Positions 30,790-40,011 of a DNA stretch of 64,000 bases are shown piece by piece. Below the pieces are notes generated by a model. The model was not told the origin of the DNA. It saw nothing but the letters and a program-made list of their open reading frames with translations, and did not search any database. This stretch comes from Serratia marcescens (GTDB taxonomy: Bacteria > Pseudomonadota > Gammaproteobacteria > Enterobacterales > Enterobacteriaceae), in assembly GCF_006715005.1 (NCBI RefSeq), contig NZ_VFMJ01000001.1, forward strand, positions 5,084,001-5,148,000, read 5' to 3'. The first letter of the stretch is position 1; every line of letters starts with the position of its first letter. The position numbers and the translations under genes were made by a program.

Positions 30790-31695
30790 TTATAGGCTGG
30801 GAATGATAATCGCGGCGAAGATTGCAGCGATCGCCAGCCATTTCAGCAGGTAGTAACCGCGGCGGTTGCGTGCTTTCAGGCGCTGACCGGCATCGCGCAC
30901 CGCGTTGACGTATTTGAAGATGCGGTTGATGCCGCCGGTGCGGTCCTGGTCGTCGTTCGGCGAGCTGGCCGCAGACATCAGCGTAGAGCCGACCCAGTGG
31001 TTGACCGCCTGCGCCCAGCGCCACTTCATCGGCCGCTCGACGTCGCAAAATAGAATGATGCGCGTCTGGTCGGTGTCGTTCTGTGCCCAGTGCACGTAGG
31101 TTTCGTCGAAGATCACCGCCTCGCCGTCGCGCCAGCTGTGCTGTTCGCCATCCACTTCGATGAAGCAGCGATCGTCGTTGGGCGTCATCAGCCCCAGGTG
31201 ATAGCGCACCGAACCGGCGTAAGGGTCGCGGTGTTTACCCAAATGGCTGCCGGGCGGCAGCTCGGCGAACATCGCCGCCTTGACCGACGGGATGCGGTTG
31301 AGCAGCTCGACGGTTTGCGGGCACAGCGTCTGCGCCGAAGGGTGACTGTCGCTGTACCATTTCAGATAGAAACGTTTCCAGCCGCGTTTGAAGAAGGTGT
31401 TGAAGCCGGCATCGTTGTGCGACTGCGCCTTTTTGATGTGATCCTGCAGGCGCACCGCTTCTTCGCGGATCACCTGCCAGTTGTCGGTCAGCGTCTGCAG
31501 CTCCGGGAAGCCTTTTTCGTCGAAATAGGGCTGTTTGGCGGGCAAACGGGAGAAACCGGTCATAAACATGTTGATCGGCCCCATAAAGGTGGAGTGATCG
31601 AACAGTTGGCGGGTAACCTTTTGTTTCTCTTTGCCGCGGGAGTGCGCGTAGAAGAAGCTGACGATGAAAATGCCGATAATGATCGCGGCAACCAT
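30790..31695 (-). CDS. lpxO: Lipid A hydroxylase LpxO
   Basis: This 301-residue protein is a close match to Salmonella LpxO, an Fe(II)/2-oxoglutarate dioxygenase of the aspartyl/asparaginyl beta-hydroxylase family that 2-hydroxylates the secondary acyl chain of lipid A. It has an N-terminal membrane anchor (VAAIIIGIFIVSFFYAHSRG), the conserved NDAGFNTFFKRGWKRFYLKW block, the iron/2-oxoglutarate region HRDPYAGSVRYHLGLMTPND and FDETYVHWAQN, and a C-terminal hydrophobic helix. ATG 31695 is preferred because it aligns with the Salmonella start and has AGGGATGGA upstream; ATG 31704 is the alternative. Confidence 0.93.
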   Translation of the reverse strand: MVAAIIIGIFIVSFFYAHSRGKEKQKVTRQLFDHSTFMGPINMFMTGFSRLPAKQPYFDEKGFPELQTLTDNWQVIREEAVRLQDHIKKAQSHNDAGFNTFFKRGWKRFYLKWYSDSHPSAQTLCPQTVELLNRIPSVKAAMFAELPPGSHLGKHRDPYAGSVRYHLGLMTPNDDRCFIEVDGEQHSWRDGEAVIFDETYVHWAQNDTDQTRIILFCDVERPMKWRWAQAVNHWVGSTLMSAASSPNDDQDRTGGINRIFKYVNAVRDAGQRLKARNRRGYYLLKWLAIAAIFAAIIIPSL

Positions 31696-31942
31696 AGAAT
31701 CCATCCCTGTTAATGCTTGTTAAAAATTCATACAAATTATAGTTTTGTGACAGGAAAAATTTAACGTTTTCGTGCTTTTTGACCGGGATTCGCTCGAACG
31801 GCATAAAAAAATGAGAAATTTATTTTTAATAAAATTTTATATCGATTTTTTTGGTTTTAGTCCTATTCTTAAATCGTTCAAGGGGCGTTTCATGCCATCT
31901 TGTTTCATGACGAATGGCACGTATCTGAAAAAAGAGGGACTT

Positions 31943-32284
31943 ATGAAGAAATCAATCATTGCCTTGTCTGCACTGCTGCTCGCTTCCCCGGTGTTCGCCG
32001 CTGAGACCGCGACCGACACCGCCGCTCACGCCAGCAACGAGGTCGTTGCCGAAGCGCACAAAGGGGCGGATACCGCCAAAGAAAAGCTGCACCAGTCTCA
32101 GGACAAGGGTGAAGAGCTGAAGCTGAAAGCCAAGCACGCCGCTGAAGGCAAGAGCGACAGCGTCGGCAGCAAGGTGAGCGAGGGCTCGCAAAAGGCCTGG
32201 CACTCCACCAAACAGGGTACGGAGAAGGCTTGGGATAAGACCAAGCAAGGGGCGGAAAGCCTCAAGAACAAAGCGACCGAATAA
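31943..32284 (+). CDS. Secreted Lys/Glu-rich LEA-like small protein
   Basis: This 113-residue protein has a signal peptide (MKKSIIALSALLLASPVFAA). The mature part is very hydrophilic, rich in Lys, Glu, Ala, Ser and Thr, with a repeated pattern of about 11 residues (KAWHSTKQGTE, KAWDKTKQGAE) such as late-embryogenesis-abundant-type proteins show. Such chains are usually disordered and form amphipathic helices on drying or at membranes. ATG 31943 has AAAGAGGG upstream. It is monocistronic with its own terminator. I do not recognise a named orthologue; a periplasmic stress-protection role is inference. Confidence 0.75.
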   Translation: MKKSIIALSALLLASPVFAAETATDTAAHASNEVVAEAHKGADTAKEKLHQSQDKGEELKLKAKHAAEGKSDSVGSKVSEGSQKAWHSTKQGTEKAWDKTKQGAESLKNKATE

Positions 32285-32300
32285 GGTCTCCGCTTTACCC

Positions 32301-32326
32301 AAGGGCCGCGCTGCGGCCTTTTTTAT
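32301..32326 (+). terminator. Rho-independent terminator of the LEA-like gene
   Basis: The GC stem GGCCGC / GCGGCC, extended by AAG/CTT with a one-base bulge, is followed by TTTTTTATT. Confidence 0.85.
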
Positions 32327-32354
32327 TGCCCGCAAACCGGGCCGGCCCCAAAAG

Positions 32355-32390
32355 AAAAAGGCGCTTATCAAATGAGATAAAGCGCCTTTT
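32355..32390 (-). terminator. Terminator of the dusB-fis operon
   Basis: The inverted repeat AAAAGGCGCTTATC / GATAAAGCGCCTTTT has T runs on either strand, 22 bases past the fis stop. It probably works in both directions. Confidence 0.88.
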
Positions 32391-32411
32391 CAACACGTTA
32401 ACTGACTAGTA

Positions 32412-32708
32412 TCAGTTCATGCCGTATTTTTTCAGCTTCTTGCGCAGCGTGCCGCGGTTGATGCCCATCATCAGGGCTGCGCGGGTCTGGTTGCCACGGG
32501 TGTATTGCATCACCATGTCCAACAGTGGCTGTTCAACTTCAGCCAGTACCAGCTCATACAGGTCATTTACGTCTTGACCGTTCAGTTGAGCAAAATAGTT
32601 CTTCAGTGCTTGTTTAACCGAGTCACGCAGAGGCTTTTGAGTCACCTGATCTTGTGAGTTAACGGTAGAAACGGTCAGTACGTCAGAATTTACGCGTTGT
32701 TCGAACAT
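32412..32708 (-). CDS. fis: Nucleoid protein and transcription regulator Fis
   Basis: The 98-residue product matches E. coli Fis across its full length. The N-terminal beta-hairpin arm (about 10-26) stimulates site-specific recombinases, the middle helices dimerise, and the C-terminal helix-turn-helix (about 74-93: [20 protein letters not shown]) binds bent DNA. Fis activates rRNA and tRNA promoters and shapes the chromosome in early log phase. It is the distal gene of dusB-fis. Its start lies inside the end of dusB (19-base overlap). Confidence 0.98.
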
Positions 32709-33694
32709 AGTTCTGTCAGCTCTTTTTTTACGCTAAGATTTTCGAAATATGCCTCCAACGCCTCCAGCTGTTCGCTGGCATCCTCTATGGCGTTGAATGT
32801 GCGCCGAAACTGGTCATTCGGAGCGTGCTCCTGGAGATACCAGGACACGTGCTTACGAGCAATCCGGAATCCCTTGCCTTGGCCATAGAAGCCGTGCAAT
32901 TCCCGAATGTGCCCAATCAACAAGCGCTTCACCTCGCCAAGCGGCAGCGGCGGCAGCAACTCCCCAGTGTCCAGATAATGCTGGATTTCCCGGAAGATCC
33001 AGGGTCTCCCCTGAGCAGCGCGGCCTATCATCAGGGCATCGGCCCCGGTGTAGTCGAGCACTGCTCTGGCTTTATGCGGGTCAGTAATATCCCCATTCGC
33101 GATAATCGGAATGGAAACACTCTGCTTAACTGCCCGAATGCTGTCGTATTCCGCGTTGCCGTTAAACAGACAGGCGCGGGTTCGGCCGTGAATCGTCAGG
33201 GCCTGAATACCACAGTTTTCGGCCAGTTGGGCAATCTCTACACAGTTACGATGCTCTGGCGCCCAGCCGGTGCGAATCTTCAGCGTTACCGGCACATCCA
33301 CTGCGTCAACCACCGCGTGGAGGATCCGTTTAACCAGATCCGGGTACTGCAACAAAGCGGACCCGGCAAGCTTCCGGTTCACTTTTTTGGCCGGGCATCC
33401 CATATTGATGTCGATGATCTGCGCGCCGCTGGCCACGTTGATACGCGCGGCGGCGGCCATATCATCAGGATCGCATCCGGCAATCTGCACGGAGCGGATC
33501 CCTGGTTCATCGCTATGCACCATACGCAGACGCGACTTATCCGTCCGCCACACCTCCGGGTTGGAGGAGAGCATTTCGGATACAGCCATCCCAGCACCCA
33601 TTGCATGACAGAGGGTTCTGAACGGGCGATCTGTAATACCGGCCATCGGGGCCGCAATCAGGCAATTAGTAAGCTGGTGGTGTCCAATGCGCAT
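32690..33694 (-). CDS. dusB: tRNA-dihydrouridine synthase B
   Basis: This 334-residue FMN-dependent enzyme reduces uridine to dihydrouridine in the tRNA D-loop. The FMN barrel is seen in [13 protein letters not shown], the catalytic Cys100 in [14 protein letters not shown], then [19 protein letters not shown] and [14 protein letters not shown] 33694 is chosen by match to E. coli DusB; the frame is open to 33778. The C-terminus runs about 13 residues past the E. coli end (after EALEAYFEN) and overlaps the first 19 bases of fis. It is the first gene of the operon. Confidence 0.96.
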
Positions 33695-33732
33695 AGACAA
33701 AGAGTGACCATACTGTGTCCGCAAGGGCGCGT

Positions 33733-33761
33733 ATATTACGCATTTTTGCGTCGAGATGAAA
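33733..33761 (-). promoter_or_regulatory. dusB-fis promoter
   Basis: On the minus strand TTTCAT (33761-33756) and TAATAT (33738-33733) are 17 bp apart, followed by a GC-rich discriminator (ACGCGCCCTTGCGG) such as stringently controlled promoters carry. Its likeness to the E. coli fis promoter is high, so ppGpp/DksA and growth-phase control are expected. Confidence 0.7.
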
Positions 33762-34032
33762 GGCCAAACTTTAACCAATTGGCCCGATATTAGGACGAAA
33801 AATGCGCTACGCAGTGATTCATAAAAATATTATATATATTTTACAATAAGTTGACGAAAAGTGCTTATTTTGTGTGCGGCAAAATATTCGCCTTTGTGCA
33901 GGATATTATCTGCATTCGCCCGCGTTTTTTGCCGGTATAGCCTGCCTGGAAGGCGCATTTTCAGGGCGATCCGTCGTTGAACGGCGAAAAATTGCATAAA
34001 ATTTTGTCTCGCCCGCAGGCCTATCGCCAGGC
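33762..34032. other. AT-rich region upstream of the dusB-fis promoter
   Basis: No gene is seen between the prmA terminator and the dusB-fis promoter. Bases 33800-33860 are strongly AT-rich with A and T tracts, as expected for UP-element or Fis/CRP-bound DNA that feeds the fis promoter. Confidence 0.45.
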
Positions 34033-34063
34033 AAAAAAAATCCACCGGCGCAGGGCCGGTGGA
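34033..34063 (-). terminator. Rho-independent terminator after prmA
   Basis: On the minus strand the 9-bp stem TCCACCGGC / GCCGGTGGA is followed by eight T residues (A-run at 34033-34040), separating the prmA transcript from dusB-fis. Confidence 0.92.
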
Positions 34064-34087
34064 TGAGGGAGCAATATACCGTGACGC

Positions 34088-34969
34088 TTACTTGCGGCGG
34101 CCGGTGATGCGGCACCACTCTTCACGCTCGGCGACCGGGTCGAGCGTGAACTTCTCTTCGTAGGCTTCCGCTACGCTGCTTGCCTGGCTGGCCAGCACGC
34201 CGGACAGCCCCAGATGACCACCGGCCTTCGGCAGGCAACCGATCAACGGCGCCAGCTCGCGCAGCGGGCCGGCGAGGATGTTGGCGACCACCACGTCCGC
34301 CAGCAGGTCCGCCGGCTGGTCTTTCGGCAGATACAGCTCCAGACGCTCTGAAACGCCGTTACGCTGTGCGTTGTCGCGGCTGGCCTGAATGGCCTGGGGA
34401 TCGATGTCGATGCCGATAGCGCGCGCCGCACCCAGCTTCAGCGCGGCGATCGCCAGGATGCCGGAACCGCAGCCGAAGTCGATGACGGTTTTGCCGGCCA
34501 GATCGAGGCCGTCCAGCCACTGCAGACACAGCGCGGTGGTCGGGTGGGTGCCGGTGCCGAACGCCAGGCCCGGATCGAGCATCACGTTGACCGCGTCAGG
34601 ATCGGGTACGTCACGCCAGCTCGGGCAGATCCACAAGCGCTCGCCGAAACGCATCGGGTGGAAGTTGTCCATCCATTCGCGCTCCCAGTCCTTGTCTTCC
34701 AGCTGTTCTATCTTGTGACGGAAACCGACGCCCAGCAGCGGGTGCTGTTCCAGCATCGCCACCACCTCGGCCATATCGGTTTCCGCGTCGTACAGGCCGA
34801 TCACGTCGGTATCGCCCCACAGCAGGGTTTCACCCGGCAGCGGTTCGAACACCGGGTTGTCGTGGGTGTCCTGGAAGGTCACCGACACGGCGCCGCTTTC
34901 CACCAGCGCGTCGCTCAGGTCTTCCGCCTGACTGCCGGTGGTGTTCAGTTTGAGTTGGATCCAAGGCAT
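34088..34969 (-). CDS. prmA: Ribosomal protein L11 methyltransferase
   Basis: This 293-residue SAM-dependent methyltransferase trimethylates ribosomal protein L11. The N-terminal L11-recognition domain (about 1-100) and the Rossmann methyltransferase domain are both complete: [14 protein letters not shown], motif [16 protein letters not shown], acidic GIDIDPQAI and the NILAGPL motif that lies in the active site. The ATG at 34969 matches the E. coli start (MPWIQLKL), with AGAGAA upstream. It lies 11 bases after panF, so it is the last gene of the accBC-yhdT-panF-prmA run. Confidence 0.97.
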   Translation of the reverse strand: MPWIQLKLNTTGSQAEDLSDALVESGAVSVTFQDTHDNPVFEPLPGETLLWGDTDVIGLYDAETDMAEVVAMLEQHPLLGVGFRHKIEQLEDKDWEREWMDNFHPMRFGERLWICPSWRDVPDPDAVNVMLDPGLAFGTGTHPTTALCLQWLDGLDLAGKTVIDFGCGSGILAIAALKLGAARAIGIDIDPQAIQASRDNAQRNGVSERLELYLPKDQPADLLADVVVANILAGPLRELAPLIGCLPKAGGHLGLSGVLASQASSVAEAYEEKFTLDPVAEREEWCRITGRRK

Positions 34970-34980
34970 AGCAATTCTCT

Positions 34981-36426
34981 TCAAGAGGATAATGATGACG
35001 CCGCCCGGCGCTTTTCGCCGACGACGTTACCGAGATAAAACGCCAACAGACTGAGCAACAGCGAAGGCACGATAGGGTGCAGCCCCGCCGGCTGCAGGTT
35101 GAAGCTGGCCAATAGCGTATAGCATACCGCACCCGACACCATTGAGCTAAGCGCTCCCTGAGCATTGGCGCGCTCCCAATACAGGCCCAGCACCAGCGGC
35201 CACAGGAATACCGCCTCCAGCCCGCCGAAAGCCAGCAGGTTGAGCCAGATGATCATCTCCGGCGGCCGCCAGGCTGCCAGCAGCACCAGCAGGCCGAGGA
35301 TCAGCGTGGTCAGGCTGGAGAAGCGCTTGATCAACCGCTCGTTGTGGATCTGCTGCGGCCGTACGCCAAGGTAGAGATCCTTGATGATGGTGGCGGAGGA
35401 TTGCAGCAGCTGGGCGTTGATGGTCGACATGATCGCCGCCATCGGCGCCGCCAAAAAGATCCCGGCGGCGTACGGCGGCAGCACGGTGATCATCAGCGTC
35501 GGGATCACCTGATCGGGGATCTTGAGATCCGGCAACACCGCGCGGCCGAGCGCGCCGGCCAGGTGCATGCCGAACATCAGCACCGCCACTACCACGGTGC
35601 CGAGCAGAATGCCGCGATGCACCGCCTTGCTGTCCTTGTAGGAGATACAGCGCACGGCGGTATGCGGCAGGCCGATCACCCCGAAGCACACCAGGATCCA
35701 AAACGACGCCATAAACGGCAGGCTGAGGATCTGATCGCCGCCCTGTGGCGACACCAGCGCCGGATCGATCTGCTGCAGCTTGTTCACCGCGCTGTCCAGT
35801 CCGCCGGCGGCGTGGATCACCGCCACCAGCAGCAACACGGTGCCGAGCAGCATCACCAGCCCCTGCATGGCGTCGTTCAGCACGCTGGCGCGGAAGCCGC
35901 CGAAGGCGGTGTACAGCGCGATGCTGATGCCGAAGATCAGCAGGCCGGTGTCGTAGGGAATGCCGGCGGCGGTCTCCAGCAGGCGGGCGCCACCGATAAA
36001 CTGCACCGTCATGGCGCCGAGGAACGCCACCAGCAGGCTGAGGCTGGCCAGCCACACCAGCAGGCGGCTTTGGTAGCGGCCATACAGCATGTCATTGAGG
36101 GTGATGGCGTTGTAGCGCCGCGCCAGGATGGCGAATTTCTTGCCCAGCACGCCGAGCGACAGCCACACCGCCGGCAGCTGGATCATCGCCAACAGCACCC
36201 AGCCCAGGCCGTATTTATAGGCGGCGCCGGGGCCGCCGATAAACGAACTGGCGCTGATGTAGGTGGCGGTCAGGGTCATCGCCAGCACAAAGCCGCCCAT
36301 CGAGCGGTTGCCGAGGAAGTATTCGCTGAGGAAATTCCCGCTCTGGCGGCGGCTGTAGGCGTACACCGACAGGCCGAATACCAGCAACAGGTAGGCGACC
36401 AGCGGCAGGATCACTTCAGTTTGCAT
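34981..36426 (-). CDS. panF: Sodium/pantothenate symporter PanF
   Basis: This 481-residue sodium:solute symporter (SSF family) has about 13 hydrophobic helices. Landmarks include [38 protein letters not shown] and the conserved [20 protein letters not shown], all as in E. coli PanF. It imports pantothenate, the precursor of coenzyme A, with Na+. The start overlaps the end of yhdT by 11 bases, and prmA follows after 11 bases, so the three are co-translated. Its place beside acetyl-CoA carboxylase genes fits CoA supply. Confidence 0.97.
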   Translation of the reverse strand: MQTEVILPLVAYLLLVFGLSVYAYSRRQSGNFLSEYFLGNRSMGGFVLAMTLTATYISASSFIGGPGAAYKYGLGWVLLAMIQLPAVWLSLGVLGKKFAILARRYNAITLNDMLYGRYQSRLLVWLASLSLLVAFLGAMTVQFIGGARLLETAAGIPYDTGLLIFGISIALYTAFGGFRASVLNDAMQGLVMLLGTVLLLVAVIHAAGGLDSAVNKLQQIDPALVSPQGGDQILSLPFMASFWILVCFGVIGLPHTAVRCISYKDSKAVHRGILLGTVVVAVLMFGMHLAGALGRAVLPDLKIPDQVIPTLMITVLPPYAAGIFLAAPMAAIMSTINAQLLQSSATIIKDLYLGVRPQQIHNERLIKRFSSLTTLILGLLVLLAAWRPPEMIIWLNLLAFGGLEAVFLWPLVLGLYWERANAQGALSSMVSGAVCYTLLASFNLQPAGLHPIVPSLLLSLLAFYLGNVVGEKRRAASSLSS

Positions 36427-36658
36427 TGCGGTCCTCCAGCGAAATGTCGCGGAACACCGTGCGCACCATCAGCCAGCACAGGCCGATGAACAGCAGCGGC
36501 ACCAGCAGGCAGGCCATTTCGAACCAGTGCGGCAGGCCGGTGACGCCGATAGCGCTGTCCGGCAGGTAGGCCGCCAGCCCCCAAGCCAGCAGGTAGAGCA
36601 GCGTCAGCCCCAGCGCCCAACGCGCTTCGCGGTGCGCCTGGATAAAACGTTTGTCCAT
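36416..36658 (-). CDS. yhdT: DUF997 membrane protein YhdT
   Basis: This 80-residue protein has two hydrophobic helices (about 17-35 and 45-68) and the pattern RFIQAHREARWALGLTLLYLL of YhdT/DUF997. It is always found just before panF in Enterobacterales and is presumed to help the symporter, as small partner subunits do for other SSF carriers, though this is unproven. ATG 36658 is chosen because the family starts MDKRF-; upstream codons to 36733 are not conserved. It overlaps panF. Confidence 0.9.
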   Translation of the reverse strand: MDKRFIQAHREARWALGLTLLYLLAWGLAAYLPDSAIGVTGLPHWFEMACLLVPLLFIGLCWLMVRTVFRDISLEDRNAN

Positions 36659-36757
36659 CCGTGTCTCCCATAGGTTTACGGTGATGGATTCATCAAAGGT
36701 AGGGAATTTTACGGCATGACGGCGTTTTGCCAAGCCGTTACTGGCGGCAACGCCAAA

Positions 36758-36785
36758 GAAAAAGGCCGGTGATTAACCGGCCTTT
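36758..36785 (-). terminator. Rho-independent terminator after accC
   Basis: A perfect 10-bp stem AAAGGCCGGT / ACCGGCCTTT with loop GATTA ends in TTTTTCTTT on the minus strand, 24 bases past the accC stop. It should largely separate accBC from yhdT-panF-prmA. Confidence 0.9.
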
Positions 36786-36809
36786 CGTCAGACGATGCTG
36801 CATGCCTGC

Positions 36810-38159
36810 TTAGGTTTCCTGCAGACCCAGCTTTTTCTCCAGATAGTGGATGTTGGTGCCACCGTGCTGGAAGTTTTCGTCGTTCATGATCTTCTGCTGC
36901 AGCTCAACGTTGGTTTTGATGCCGTCGATGATCAGTTCAGCCAGGGCGTTTTTCATGCGGGCAATCGCCACGTCACGGTTTTCGCCGAAGGTGATCAGTT
37001 TGCCGATCATGGAGTCATAGTACGGCGGTACGGTATAACCGGCGTAGATATGAGATTCCCAACGCACGCCGAAACCGCCTGGCGCGTGGAAGCGGGTAAT
37101 CTTGCCCGGGCTCGGCAGGAAGGTGTTCGGATCTTCGGCGTTGATACGGCATTCTACCGCGTGGCCGTGGATCTTCACTTCTTCCTGTTTGATCGACAGC
37201 GGCTGACCGGCAGCGATGCGCAGCTGCTCTTTGATCAGATCCACGCCGGTGATCATTTCGGTAACCGGGTGCTCTACCTGAATACGGGTGTTCATTTCGA
37301 TGAAATAGAACTCGCCGTTTTCATACAGGAACTCGAAGGTACCCGCACCGCGGTAGCCGATTTCCACGCAGGCTTTCGAGCAGCGCTCGCCGATGTAACG
37401 GCGCATTTCGCTGGTGATGCCCGGTGCCGGCGCTTCTTCGACCACTTTCTGGTGGCGGCGCTGCATGGAGCAGTCGCGCTCGGCCAGATAGATGGCGTTG
37501 CCCTGGCCGTCGGCCAATACCTGAATCTCGATGTGGCGCGGATTCTCCAGGTATTTTTCCATGTACACCATGTCGTTGTTGAAAGCCGCTTTGGCTTCCG
37601 CTTTCGTCATGTTGATGGACTGCTCAAGGTCTTTGTCGCTGCGCACGACGCGCATGCCGCGACCGCCGCCGCCGCCGGACGCCTTGATGATCACCGGATA
37701 ACCAATGCGCTTGGCGAAGGCACGGTTTTTATCCATGTCGTCGGTCAGCGGGCCGTCGGAGCCCGGTACGCAAGGCACGCCGGCTTTCTTCATGGCGTTG
37801 ATCGCGGAAACCTTGTCGCCCATCAGGCGGATGGTTTCGGCTCTCGGGCCGATGAAGATGAAACCGGAGCGTTCAACCTGCTCGGCGAAGTCGGCGTTCT
37901 CGGACAGGAAGCCGTAGCCCGGGTGGATCGCCACCGCGCCGGTGATTTCCGCCGCAGAGATGATGGCCGGGATGTTCAGGTAGCTTTTTACCGATGGCGC
38001 AGGACCGATGCAGACGGTCTCGTCGGCCAGCAGTACGTGTTTCAGATCGCGGTCGGCCGCGGAGTGAACCGCAACGGTCTTGATGCCCAGTTCTTTACAG
38101 GCACGCAGGATGCGAAGCGCGATCTCGCCGCGGTTGGCGATAACAATTTTATCAAGCAT
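36810..38159 (-). CDS. accC: Acetyl-CoA carboxylase biotin carboxylase subunit
   Basis: This 449-residue ATP-grasp enzyme carboxylates the biotin on AccB with bicarbonate and ATP, the first half-reaction of fatty acid synthesis. Visible landmarks are the N-terminal [19 protein letters not shown], the glycine-rich ATP loop [30 protein letters not shown], and the catalytic [17 protein letters not shown]. Length and sequence match E. coli AccC. It starts 12 bases after accB, so the pair is co-translated to equal amounts. Confidence 0.98.
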   Translation of the reverse strand: MLDKIVIANRGEIALRILRACKELGIKTVAVHSAADRDLKHVLLADETVCIGPAPSVKSYLNIPAIISAAEITGAVAIHPGYGFLSENADFAEQVERSGFIFIGPRAETIRLMGDKVSAINAMKKAGVPCVPGSDGPLTDDMDKNRAFAKRIGYPVIIKASGGGGGRGMRVVRSDKDLEQSINMTKAEAKAAFNNDMVYMEKYLENPRHIEIQVLADGQGNAIYLAERDCSMQRRHQKVVEEAPAPGITSEMRRYIGERCSKACVEIGYRGAGTFEFLYENGEFYFIEMNTRIQVEHPVTEMITGVDLIKEQLRIAAGQPLSIKQEEVKIHGHAVECRINAEDPNTFLPSPGKITRFHAPGGFGVRWESHIYAGYTVPPYYDSMIGKLITFGENRDVAIARMKNALAELIIDGIKTNVELQQKIMNDENFQHGGTNIHYLEKKLGLQET

Positions 38160-38171
38160 GGGGGCGCCTCG

Positions 38172-38639
38172 TTATTCGATGACGACCAGCGGCTCGTCAT
38201 ATTCGACCGGCTGGCCGTTTTCCACCAGGATGGCTTTCACGACGCCGGACTTGTCCGCTTCGATCTGGTTCATCATTTTCATGGCTTCAACGATGCACAG
38301 GGTATCGCCGGCGTTCACTTTTTGGCCCACTTCCACGAAGGATTTCGCGTCCGGGCTTGGGGTGCGGTAGAAGGTGCCGACCATTGGCGAACGAACGACG
38401 TGGCCACTCATGGCCGCCGGTGCCGCAGGGGTTTCTGCCGCAGGTGCGGTGGCAACGGCGGTAGCCAGGGCTGGCTGCTGCTGTGCCGGCATCGCGTAGG
38501 CCTGCTGCATGACGGGATAAGCCTGCGCCGGTGCGGCACGGCTGATGCGAACCGATTCTTCGCCTTCAGAGATTTCCAGTTCAGAAATGCCTGATTCTTC
38601 AACCAGTTCGATCAGTTTCTTGATTTTACGAATATCCAT
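38172..38639 (-). CDS. accB: Biotin carboxyl carrier protein of acetyl-CoA carboxylase
   Basis: This 155-residue protein has an N-terminal segment conserved with E. coli ([20 protein letters not shown]), an Ala/Pro-rich flexible linker (about 36-76) and a C-terminal biotinyl domain with biotin-acceptor Lys121 in the EAMKM motif. It carries the carboxyl group between AccC and the AccAD transferase. In E. coli AccB also represses its own operon through its N-terminus; that segment is conserved here. It lies 32 bases after aroQ on the same strand and 12 before accC. Confidence 0.98.
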   Translation of the reverse strand: MDIRKIKKLIELVEESGISELEISEGEESVRISRAAPAQAYPVMQQAYAMPAQQQPALATAVATAPAAETPAAPAAMSGHVVRSPMVGTFYRTPSPDAKSFVEVGQKVNAGDTLCIVEAMKMMNQIEADKSGVVKAILVENGQPVEYDEPLVVIE

Positions 38640-38671
38640 GAGTGTGATTCCGTACTCTTTTTGTGGAGCAA

Positions 38672-39124
38672 TTAGTGGGTTTTCGACAGACGGTTAACCG
38701 CTGCCTGTAAAGCGAAAGCGTAGCCATCCGCGCCGAGGCCGCAAATCACGCCTACCGCTACGTCTGAGAGATAAGAGTGATGGCGGAAAGGTTCGCGGGC
38801 GTGCACGTTGGACAGGTGGATCTCGATGAACGGGATCTGCACCGCCAGCAACGCATCGCGCAGCGCCACGCTGGTATGCGTGAACGCCGCCGGATTTATC
38901 AGAATGAAATCGGTATTGCCGCGCGCCTGATGGATGCGATCGATCAGCTGATGCTCGGCGTTGGACTGCAGATGGCTCAGGGTAATATCCAATGCGGATG
39001 CCTGGTTTTCCAATCCGTTAACAATCTCTGTCAGCGTCGTGCTGCCGTACTTCTCCGGCTCACGCGTCCCCAGCAGATTGAGATTGGGGCCGTTCAGAAG
39101 CAAAATGTGAAACTTATCCGCCAT
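38672..39124 (-). CDS. aroQ: Type II 3-dehydroquinate dehydratase
   Basis: This 150-residue enzyme forms the small dodecameric type II dehydroquinase of the shikimate pathway. It shows [20 protein letters not shown] with the catalytic loop Arg21 and Tyr26, the [17 protein letters not shown] motif with the catalytic His, and [21 protein letters not shown]. coli K-12 lacks aroQ and uses the unrelated type I AroD; placing aroQ before accB is common in Serratia, Yersinia and Pseudomonas. It probably shares a promoter with accBC. Confidence 0.97.
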   Translation of the reverse strand: MADKFHILLLNGPNLNLLGTREPEKYGSTTLTEIVNGLENQASALDITLSHLQSNAEHQLIDRIHQARGNTDFILINPAAFTHTSVALRDALLAVQIPFIEIHLSNVHAREPFRHHSYLSDVAVGVICGLGADGYAFALQAAVNRLSKTH

Positions 39125-39411
39125 TGTGCTGGTATCTCCGGCAATAAAACCATCATCGTAGAAAATAACCCGATGTTATCGATTTGTCACCTGTTAAGGG
39201 GCAAATTCACCCTGAGAACAGAAACAAGGTCGGGCATTATAACGATATCGTAGCAATTCGCAGCTAAATACTGGTCTTATCAGCGAAGATATTCAACCCC
39301 AAATCGACGAACTCGGGGATCCGTGACAGGAATATGAGCGCTGGAACACAGAAAAAGTTCCGGCGGGCGGCGCGTGTTTTTCAACGACAATAACGCGCGC
39401 CGCTGCGTGAT

Positions 39412-40011
39412 TCAGCGCCACCAGGCGCGGAATTTCTTGTAACGCAGGCCCAACAGCGCCACCGCCAGCAGCGCGTAAATGAACGGCTGGGGGGAAAACG
39501 TTTTGACCGACCACAGGTAGTGGATGGGGGCGAGGATCGCCGCCAGATAGACGAAGTTGTGCAACGTTTGCCATTTGGCGCCCAGTTTGCGCATCGCCCA
39601 CAGCGTTGAGGTGGCCGCCAGCGCCAGCAGGATCAGCCAGGTGAGGATGCCGAGCGTCAGGTAAGGTCGGTTCACCAGCTCGCTGCCCAGCAGGCCGAGG
39701 TTGCTCAGCCCCAGCTCCAGCGTGGAGTAGCTTATCAGGTGCAGCGTGCCCCAGGCAAAGCACCACAGCCCCACCAGACGGCGGCAGCGGATCAGCAGCG
39801 GCTGGCGGGCGTAGCGCGCCAGCGGGGCGATCATCAGCGTGGCCAGCAGCAGTTTCAGCGTCATCCTGCCGGTAAAATGTTGGATGTCCTTGGACGGATC
39901 GGCGCTGAACCAGCCTTGATCCACCGCCAGCACCAACCACAGAAAGGGCAAAAATGCCGCCAGATGCAGGGCGGCTTTCAGCCATTTGATATGAACAGGC
40001 GTCAGGCGCAC
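39412..40011 (-). CDS. msrQ: Heme-binding membrane subunit MsrQ
   Basis: This 199-residue protein has about six hydrophobic helices and the ferric-reductase-like pattern with heme-ligand His residues ([52 protein letters not shown]). MsrQ (YedZ) carries electrons from the quinone pool or flavin reductase to MsrP for repair of methionine sulfoxide in periplasmic proteins. Its start codon directly abuts the msrP stop, so the pair forms an operon. Confidence 0.95.
   Translation of the reverse strand: MRLTPVHIKWLKAALHLAAFLPFLWLVLAVDQGWFSADPSKDIQHFTGRMTLKLLLATLMIAPLARYARQPLLIRCRRLVGLWCFAWGTLHLISYSTLELGLSNLGLLGSELVNRPYLTLGILTWLILLALAATSTLWAMRKLGAKWQTLHNFVYLAAILAPIHYLWSVKTFSPQPFIYALLAVALLGLRYKKFRAWWR

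Noticed and set aside
32301-32390. Pair of adjacent hairpins that could look like a small RNA gene
   Set aside because: Both are explained as back-to-back terminators of the LEA-like gene and of dusB-fis; no promoter between them was seen.
36795-38594. 599-residue plus-strand frame opposite accC-accB
   Set aside because: It lies antisense to two intact essential genes and has no recognisable domain.
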